Source: Simkania negevensis (GTDB lineage: Bacteria > Chlamydiota > Chlamydiia > Chlamydiales > Simkaniaceae). Taken from it: DNA of 5,313 nucleotides. Shown piece after piece: positions 1 to 5,313 of the stretch (positions are counted from its first letter, which is position 1; every line of letters begins with the position of its first letter). The translations under genes were made by a program, and so were the position numbers. The stretch lies in NCBI GenBank assembly GCA_016191565.1, contig JACPWA010000075.1, positions 1 to 5,313 on the forward strand, read 5' to 3'. Below the pieces are notes generated by a model. The model saw only the letters and a program-made list of their open reading frames with translations, had not been told where the DNA came from and did not search any database.

Positions 1-878
1 GATAGTGTTTAAGTATCGAGAGTTGGGCCAAAGCACCGCCAAAAAACCAGAAAAGGGAAGAGAAAGCATAAGCGTATCCTTCAAATTGCTCGTTAAATTG
101 AAGTTTTTCGATCAAATAGGAGCCTAAGAATCCTTGGTACATCATCCATCCAAACATTGCAATGAGGGAGGCTAAGAAGGGGGTAGCTACGTTGGGGTAT
201 TTGAAGATTTCCATAAGCCTGCTAAAGGTTTTTAAAAATTCGATTTTTTCTTTTTCGACTTGTGACGCTTCAAATTTAAAAGATTTTATAATCAAAAAAA
301 GAGCAATAAAAAAGAGGATTGCTAGAAACCAAAAGGGGGTTGCATAAGTTAAAAAAGGGAAAAGGGAGGAATTGGAAAGAAAAGCGGCGATAAAAGGGCC
401 TAAAGTCCAAGCAAGTCCTCCAATGGCAGCAAAGGCTGCCATATATCTTTCCCGTTTGTCATAGGGAGCAAGTTCAGAGATAGAGGCTTGGGTAATTGTC
501 ATATTCCCCATTTAAATTAAAACTATGCTCTTTTTGTTGTTGTTGTTGTTTTGACTTCGGTCCGAAATGATTTATTCGTTTTTTGTTAACTACATGGCTA
601 GTGGTGGCAAGAATAGGCTTTCTCCCGAAGCGATCAGAAAGGTCTCCTAAAATAGGTGCTGCGAAAAAGAGAGCAAGGGGGTAGATCCCCAGAAGAATAC
701 CGATCAATAAATTCCGCGATTGTGCGGAAACAGTTTTAGCAAGAAAGATGGAGGCTGGATCAATGATCATATCTGAGAGCACTACATATACAAAGACCAG
801 GCTAGCAAGATCTAGAAAATAGATAAGATAGAGTGAAAAGATAACAGTTTTATTTGACTGCAGACTTGTATGAGACAT
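1..878 (-). pseudogene. Broken MFS drug-efflux type transporter (DHA1/TetA-like), 3' end outside window
   Basis: The gene reads leftward from an ATG at 878-876. Residues 1-90 look like the start of a 12-helix MFS proton-coupled exporter: TM1 at about residues 10-38, TM2 at about 56-77, then the loop 2-3 motif A, GDLSDRFGRKPIL (residues 78-90). After about residue 93 the frame becomes hydrophilic, with five glutamines in a row, and stops at 474-476. Downstream MFS sequence resumes at about 508 in a different frame with GNMTITQASISELAP, which fits the end of TM4 and the TM5 approach in TetA-like proteins. That frame stays open for 169 codons to the window edge, with further hydrophobic helices and no stop. 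TM3 and most of TM4 are therefore missing, and the two halves are out of frame. The substrate cannot be told; similarity is to multidrug or tetracycline exporters as a family. No strong Shine-Dalgarno sequence precedes the ATG. A separate product from the ATG at 511-509 is possible but unlikely to work as a transporter. Confidence 0.85.
513..599. other. Non-homologous filler inside the MFS gene: CAA tract plus short palindrome
   Basis: This stretch replaces the TM3-TM4 coding region. On the minus strand it holds five CAA triplets in a row (plus-strand TTG/TGT repeats near 536-551). Next to them is the 11-base palindrome TTCGGTCCGAA at 554-564. In no frame does it give a hydrophobic helix, and it does not resemble the flanking transporter sequence. 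The boundaries are approximate: the left homology ends at about 509, and the right homology fades between about 584 and 600. It may be a remnant of a mobile or repetitive element or filler DNA from a repair event. I cannot name a family. Confidence 0.5.
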
Positions 879-976
879 AATGGATTCTAACTCATTTGGA
901 ATTTAAATTTCTTCTTATTCCAAAGACGAGTATTATGCAAATAATTTTTTTTATTAGATTTCTTGCGCAAAAATTT
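879..976. other. AT-rich spacer upstream of the MFS gene; no clear promoter
   Basis: This is the leftover intergenic sequence between the MFS start codon and the palindromic repeat. On the minus strand it would have to hold the MFS promoter and ribosome site. I see AT-rich sequence but no convincing -35/-10 pair with 16-18 base spacing and no strong Shine-Dalgarno. With the repeat at 977-1137 and the terminator at 1162-1193, it accounts for most of the 345-base stretch without genes between the MFS gene and groEL. Confidence 0.4.
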
Positions 977-1137
977 TATAGTGGGTTAAATTTTGGATGA
1001 TAAAATTGGCTGCAAGATTTTTGCATGAAATGCAGTATGGAGAACGAGGCGACTTTGTAAAGTCGGTGAGTTCGAATGCGAGATTCCATGCGAAAAGACG
1101 CGGATGAATTTTATCATGCAAAGTTTAATGCACTATA
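977..1137. mobile_element. MITE-like palindromic repeat, 161 bp, non-coding
   Basis: The ends form terminal inverted repeats of 31 bases, at 977-1007 and 1107-1137, matching at 27 of 31 positions and starting TATAGTG. The interior is also self-complementary: a perfect 7-base inverted repeat, CGACTTT-GT-AAAGTCG, sits at the exact centre (1050-1065), and the flanking arms still pair partly, for example TTTTGCATG near 1018 against CGCATGG/AAAAG near 1086-1096. The whole unit is one long imperfect hairpin. It carries no plausible ORF. A TA dinucleotide at each end could be a target duplication, as in Tc1/mariner or IS630-related MITEs, but that assignment is inference. The first 58 bases recur at 5256-5313 with four differences, which shows it is a dispersed repeat. 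It lies between the groEL terminator and the start of the MFS gene, where its transcript could fold strongly. Confidence 0.8.
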
Positions 1138-1161
1138 TTTCTAAGCAGAAAAAATTGAGAG

Positions 1162-1193
1162 AAAAAAGGGCATTTCCATAAAGAAAATGCCCT
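1162..1193 (-). terminator. Rho-independent terminator of the groES-groEL operon
   Basis: Read on the minus strand, a perfect 9-base stem AGGGCATTT / AAATGCCCT (1185-1193 and 1167-1175) with a 9-base loop is followed at once by a run of T (1162-1167). It begins 31 bases after the groEL stop codon, which is the expected place for the operon terminator. It also separates groEL from the palindromic repeat downstream. Confidence 0.88.
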
Positions 1194-1223
1194 GTGTATT
1201 TGAGTAGCTAAAGGAAGACTAGC

Positions 1224-2882
<1,659 letters not shown>

Positions 2883-2886
2883 TTAA

Positions 2887-3201
2887 TCACTCTTCGATGA
2901 TTGCAATAATATCATCTGATCTTAAAACGACATATTCTTCCTGATCGATTGTCACTTCTTGGTTAGAATATTTATCCATTAAAATTTTATCTCCTACTTT
3001 TACAGGCATCGGAAGGGTTTTTCCCTCCTCACTTACTTTTCCTTTTCCGATCGCGATTACGATCGCGATTTCCTGTTTCTTCTTTGCTGTATCTGGTAGG
3101 ATAATGCCTCCCTTTAAGGTTTCTTCCTGTTCGAGTCTTTTGACAAGAACGCGATTACCTAAAGGCTGGAGGTGTATCTTTTTTTTAGTTTGTTGGTTCA
3201 T
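2887..3201 (-). CDS. groES: Co-chaperonin GroES (10 kDa, Hsp10), 104 aa
   Basis: GroES forms the heptameric lid that closes the GroEL chamber during the ATP cycle. The family core starts at QPLGNRVLVKR (residues 12-22). The mobile loop spans about residues 24-42 and holds the GroEL-binding tripeptide Ile33-Ile34-Leu35 after GG. The end, KYSNQEVTIDQEEYVVLRSDDIIAII, is cut here to its landmarks: KYSNQEV at 78-84 and LRSDDIIAII at 93-102, which are standard GroES beta strands. The protein is about eight residues longer at the N terminus than E. coli GroES because of a lysine-rich start (MNQQTKKKIH). The ATG at 3201-3199 is favoured by AAGGAG at 3209-3214, seven bases upstream. It is the first gene of the operon, with groEL 25 bases downstream. 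It is divergent from pepF, and a promoter and CIRCE operator lie in the 198-base gap. Confidence 0.97.
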   Translation of the reverse strand: MNQQTKKKIHLQPLGNRVLVKRLEQEETLKGGIILPDTAKKKQEIAIVIAIGKGKVSEEGKTLPMPVKVGDKILMDKYSNQEVTIDQEEYVVLRSDDIIAIIEE

Positions 3202-3297
3202 GTTCCGTCTCCTTATTTTGAAAAGAACTACATTTAAGTTATACCTGAAATGACATAGGCTAAACTAAACCTATACCCGGGAGATTTTGCAATCCCT

Positions 3298-3326
3298 AGA
3301 ATAACCAGCCAGAGCATTTTTTTCAA
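3298..3326 (-). promoter_or_regulatory. Predicted groES-groEL promoter (-35 TTGAAA, 17 bp, -10 TATTCT)
   Basis: On the minus strand TTGAAA (3326-3321) and TATTCT (3303-3298) are separated by exactly 17 bases, a good match to the housekeeping sigma70 (chlamydial sigma66) consensus. Transcription would start near 3291, giving a leader of about 90 bases before groES. That leader contains a short hairpin, ATAGG/CCTAT, at 3255-3274. The CIRCE operator begins six bases upstream of the -35 box. Confidence 0.6.
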
Positions 3327-3332
3327 CAAAAA

Positions 3333-3359
3333 TTAGCACTTTTAATGAAAATCTGCTAA
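3333..3359. promoter_or_regulatory. CIRCE operator (HrcA binding site)
   Basis: TTAGCACTT, nine bases, then ATCTGCTAA gives the exact 9-9-9 layout of the CIRCE consensus TTAGCACTC-N9-GAGTGCTAA. The left half matches at 8 of 9 positions and the right half at 6 of 9. In bacteria with this system, HrcA binds CIRCE and represses groE and dnaK operons until heat or unfolded protein titrates the GroEL that keeps HrcA active. Here it sits in the gap between groES and pepF, just upstream of the predicted groES -35 box. It also lies close to the pepF start, so it could affect both directions. Confidence 0.85.
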
Positions 3360-3399
3360 TCTTCCCTGATGAATAAAGAATTTGTTAGAGGCCCGAGAG

Positions 3400-4877
3400 A
3401 TGGCAAAAGAAAGAAGTGAGGTCAAAAAAGAGGATAAATGGAATGTAGAAAGTCTTTATAAGGACCTTTCTTCCTGGGAAAAGGAATTTCAGGAGATGAA
3501 GAAAAAGAAGGAGGGGGAAGTCCCTTTCCTAGAGCTCCAAAAATACAAAGGAAAAATTGACCAGGATCCTAAACATCTTGCTACCCTCCTACATCTTTTC
3601 CTTACTGATGACAGAAGACTTTTGAAGCTTTATACCTACGCTCACTTGCGCCATGATGAGGATATGATCAATGAGAAATACAAGGAAGCTTATGATCGGA
3701 TCTCTCTTTTTTATAATGATTTTCGGAGTGAGACCTCTTGGATTGAACCTGAAATTCTTCAGCTATCCGATCCTTTGATAAACCGTTATTGGTGCAAAAG
3801 CATATTTTTTATGCCAGAGCAAGAGGCTATGGCTCCTGCTTAGAAGCAGCCCTTACGCCGCATCAGATCGATCCTTCTGTATACAAAAGTCTCATTTCTA
3901 CCATAAGAAAAAATCTCTCCTCTCTTCATCGATATATTTCACTCCGAAAGAAGCTTTTAGGATTTGAGACGCTCCATTTTTATGATCTTTATCTCTCTTT
4001 ACTTCCTGAAAATGAAAAAAAATATACTTTTAAGCAGGGAAAAAAGCTTGTGTTGGATTCCCTTGCTCTCTTGGGGGATGAATATCGAGAAGATCTAAGA
4101 AAGGGATTAGAAGAGGACAGGTGGGTTGACCCTTATGAAAATAGCCGTAAACGATCAGGAGCTTACTCAAGCGGCTGTTATGATAGTTACCCTTTTATCT
4201 TGATGAATTACCAAGGCACTTTAAGAGATGTGATGACCCTTACTCATGAAGCAGGGCATAGTATGCATACTTTAATGAGCACTCGTCATCAGCCCTATCA
4301 ATATTCTCACTATCCTATTTTTATAGCTGAAGTAGCTTCCACATTTCATGAGGAACTTCTCTTTCGCCACCTGCTTGAAAATTGCAAGAAGAAAGAGGAA
4401 AGGACCTTTCTTATTAATCACAAAATCGATGGAATTCGCACCACATTTTTTCGGCAAACTCTCTTTGCTGAGTTTGAACTTTACCTTCATGAGCTCGCTG
4501 AAAAAGGGATCCCTTTAAATCCTTATACTCTAAAGACAGCTTACAGAAAATTAAATGAGGAGTATTATGGCCCTGATCTTTTTTTAGATCCAGAACTCGA
4601 TGTCGAATTTTTACGGATTCCCCATCTGTATTATAATTTTTATGTTTATCAGTACGCAACGGGAATTAGTGCTGCAAACTATTTAGTAGAACACATTTTA
4701 AAAAAAGGGGAAATTGCAAGAGACGATTATCTTCAGTTTCTATCATCGGGTTCAAGTAACTACCCCCTGGAACTTCTTGAAAAAACTGGGATAAACATGA
4801 AAAGAGGAGACGCGGTGGAGAATTTAATTAGCCGTTTTTCCCTTCTTGTAGATGAACTAGAATCAATGTTAACGTAA
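3400..4877 (+). pseudogene. pepF: Oligoendopeptidase F (M3 family) with internal deletion and frameshift
   Basis: PepF is a cytosolic zinc metallopeptidase that cuts short oligopeptides. The N-terminal part (3400 to about 3789, 130 codons) shows the family start, KWNVESLYKDLSSWEKEF, and ends at SDPLINRY. It then runs out of frame to a stop at 3841-3843. Homology resumes at about 3792 in another frame with VQKHIFYARARGYGSCLEAA and continues unbroken to the TAA at 4875-4877. The distal part keeps the catalytic motif HEAGH (4245-4259) and a downstream glutamate ligand in FIAEVASTF (about 4329). It also keeps the C-terminal signature HLYYNFYVYQYATG. Family members are about 600 aa, while both parts total about 490, so roughly 100-115 codons between the N-terminal domain and the catalytic domain are missing. 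The start is placed at the ATG at 3400, eight bases after AGAGG (3387-3391); a TTG at 3382 in the same frame is less likely. A loose promoter, TTAGCA (3333) with TAATCT (3356), overlaps CIRCE. The distal domain might be made from the TTG at 3789, but it lacks the N-terminal part of the fold, so I regard the gene as inactive. Confidence 0.85.
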
Positions 4878-4885
4878 GCATCTCA

Positions 4886-5158
4886 ATGAAAAGAAAAGGA
4901 ACACTTATCGTAATGAATGATAAAGGACTGCATACCAGGCCTGCAACAGAGCTGGTTCGATGTGCACAGGGCTTTGAATGCGATGTTTTCTTAAGCTATA
5001 GAGGGATTAGTGTAAACGCAAAATCTCTTCTAGAGATTCTCATGCTTTCAGCTGCTCAAAATGCTAAAGTAGAAATAGAAGCTCAAGGGGAGGATGCAGA
5101 TGAGGCGGTAAATGCGCTTGAAAAGCTTGCAAAAAACAGGTTCAACATTCGATATTAA
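4886..5158 (+). CDS. HPr family phosphocarrier protein, 90 aa
   Basis: HPr relays phosphate from enzyme I to PTS partners and, in bacteria with HPr kinase, is also regulated on a serine. The active-site motif GLHTRPATELV places the phosphorylated histidine at His16. The regulatory serine region is NAKSLLEIL with Ser47, and the length of 90 aa is normal for HPr. Position and spacing of both sites fit the family. The ATG at 4886 is chosen because it gives a complete first beta strand (KGTLIVMNDKG). The Met10 codon at 4913 has a better AAAGGA upstream (4895-4900) but would remove that strand. No Shine-Dalgarno is evident before 4886, and pepF stops only eight bases upstream, which suggests translational coupling. 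Neither enzyme I nor HPr kinase is within the window, so whether it serves sugar uptake or a purely regulatory relay cannot be decided. It could be called ptsH, but I leave the symbol blank for that reason. Confidence 0.93.
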   Translation: MKRKGTLIVMNDKGLHTRPATELVRCAQGFECDVFLSYRGISVNAKSLLEILMLSAAQNAKVEIEAQGEDADEAVNALEKLAKNRFNIRY

Positions 5159-5255
5159 CGATTCCCCTTACCTGGATTGTTGAGTTAATAGAAAGATCTA
5201 AAAAACGATTTTAAAAGAGGTGTAATAGAAAAACCAATCTCTCAAAGTTCTCTTT

Positions 5256-5313
5256 TATATTGGATTAAATTTTGGATGATAAAATTGGCTGCAAGGTTTT
5301 TGCATGGAATGCA
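5256..5313. mobile_element. Second copy of the palindromic MITE-like repeat, cut by the window edge
   Basis: These 58 bases align without gaps to 977-1034 with four differences. They cover one terminal inverted repeat and the start of the arm, in the same orientation as the first copy. One difference makes GCATGGAAT, which matches the opposite arm of the first copy better and so improves the hairpin. The rest lies beyond the window. The 97 bases between the HPr stop and this repeat (5159-5255) show no gene and no convincing rho-independent terminator, so the repeat's own hairpin may lie in the HPr transcript. Confidence 0.8.

Noticed and set aside
162..347. A 61-codon plus-strand open frame over the MFS gene
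   Set aside because: The opposite strand carries clear MFS helices over the same bases, so this is a shadow frame.
977..1137. A CRISPR array or a tRNA-like gene in the palindromic region
   Set aside because: There are no regularly spaced direct repeats, no cloverleaf or CCA end, and the symmetry is that of one long hairpin.
3369..3419. A 16-codon ORF starting at the ATG at 3369, a possible pepF leader peptide
   Set aside because: It has no good ribosome site, overlaps the pepF start in another frame, and shows no attenuator structure.
4272..4659. Two minus-strand open frames over pepF
   Set aside because: They are antisense to the conserved zinc-protease region of pepF and resemble no known protein.
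5159..5255. A terminator after HPr
   Set aside because: Only scattered short inverted repeats (for example AAAAGAG with CTCTTTT over a long loop) are present, with no compact GC-rich stem followed by T.

Overview
The window looks like a chromosomal segment of a member of the Chlamydiota, probably one of the amoeba-associated or environmental families. The main reason is gene order: groEL and groES on the minus strand lie back to back with a divergent oligoendopeptidase F gene (pepF). From general knowledge this matches Chlamydia trachomatis CT110-CT111-CT112. The DNA is AT-rich. No rRNA, tRNA or CRISPR is visible.

Layout. Positions 1-878 (minus) hold a broken drug-efflux type MFS transporter gene that runs off the left edge. 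TM3-TM4 have been replaced by about 85 bases of unrelated, low-complexity filler, and the C-terminal part continues in another frame. Positions 879-1223 have no gene. They contain a 161-base, almost fully palindromic, non-coding repeat with 31-base terminal inverted repeats (MITE-like, 977-1137) and the rho-independent terminator of groEL (1162-1193). The groES-groEL operon (3201 to 1224, minus) is intact and carries every catalytic and contact residue checked. It has a recognisable sigma70/sigma66-type promoter and a CIRCE operator (3333-3359) for the HrcA heat-shock repressor. Divergently, pepF (3400-4877, plus) keeps its N-terminal region and its full zinc-protease domain, but about 100-115 codons between them are missing and the two parts are in different frames. 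Eight bases further on is a small intact HPr-family phosphocarrier gene (4886-5158). The right edge contains the first 58 bases of a second copy of the MITE-like repeat.

The groE operon supplies the main folding chaperonin, and its CIRCE site indicates HrcA control. PepF would have digested cytosolic peptides and HPr would serve a phosphotransfer relay, but pepF appears dead and HPr translation may suffer from the frameshift upstream. The striking picture is an intact essential chaperonin operon between two genes broken by internal deletions, with copies of a palindromic mobile repeat on both sides. I found no evidence for a wholly new multi-gene system. The palindromic repeat family is the least described element here. 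The two gene breaks should be confirmed in reads, because an assembly fault could imitate them.
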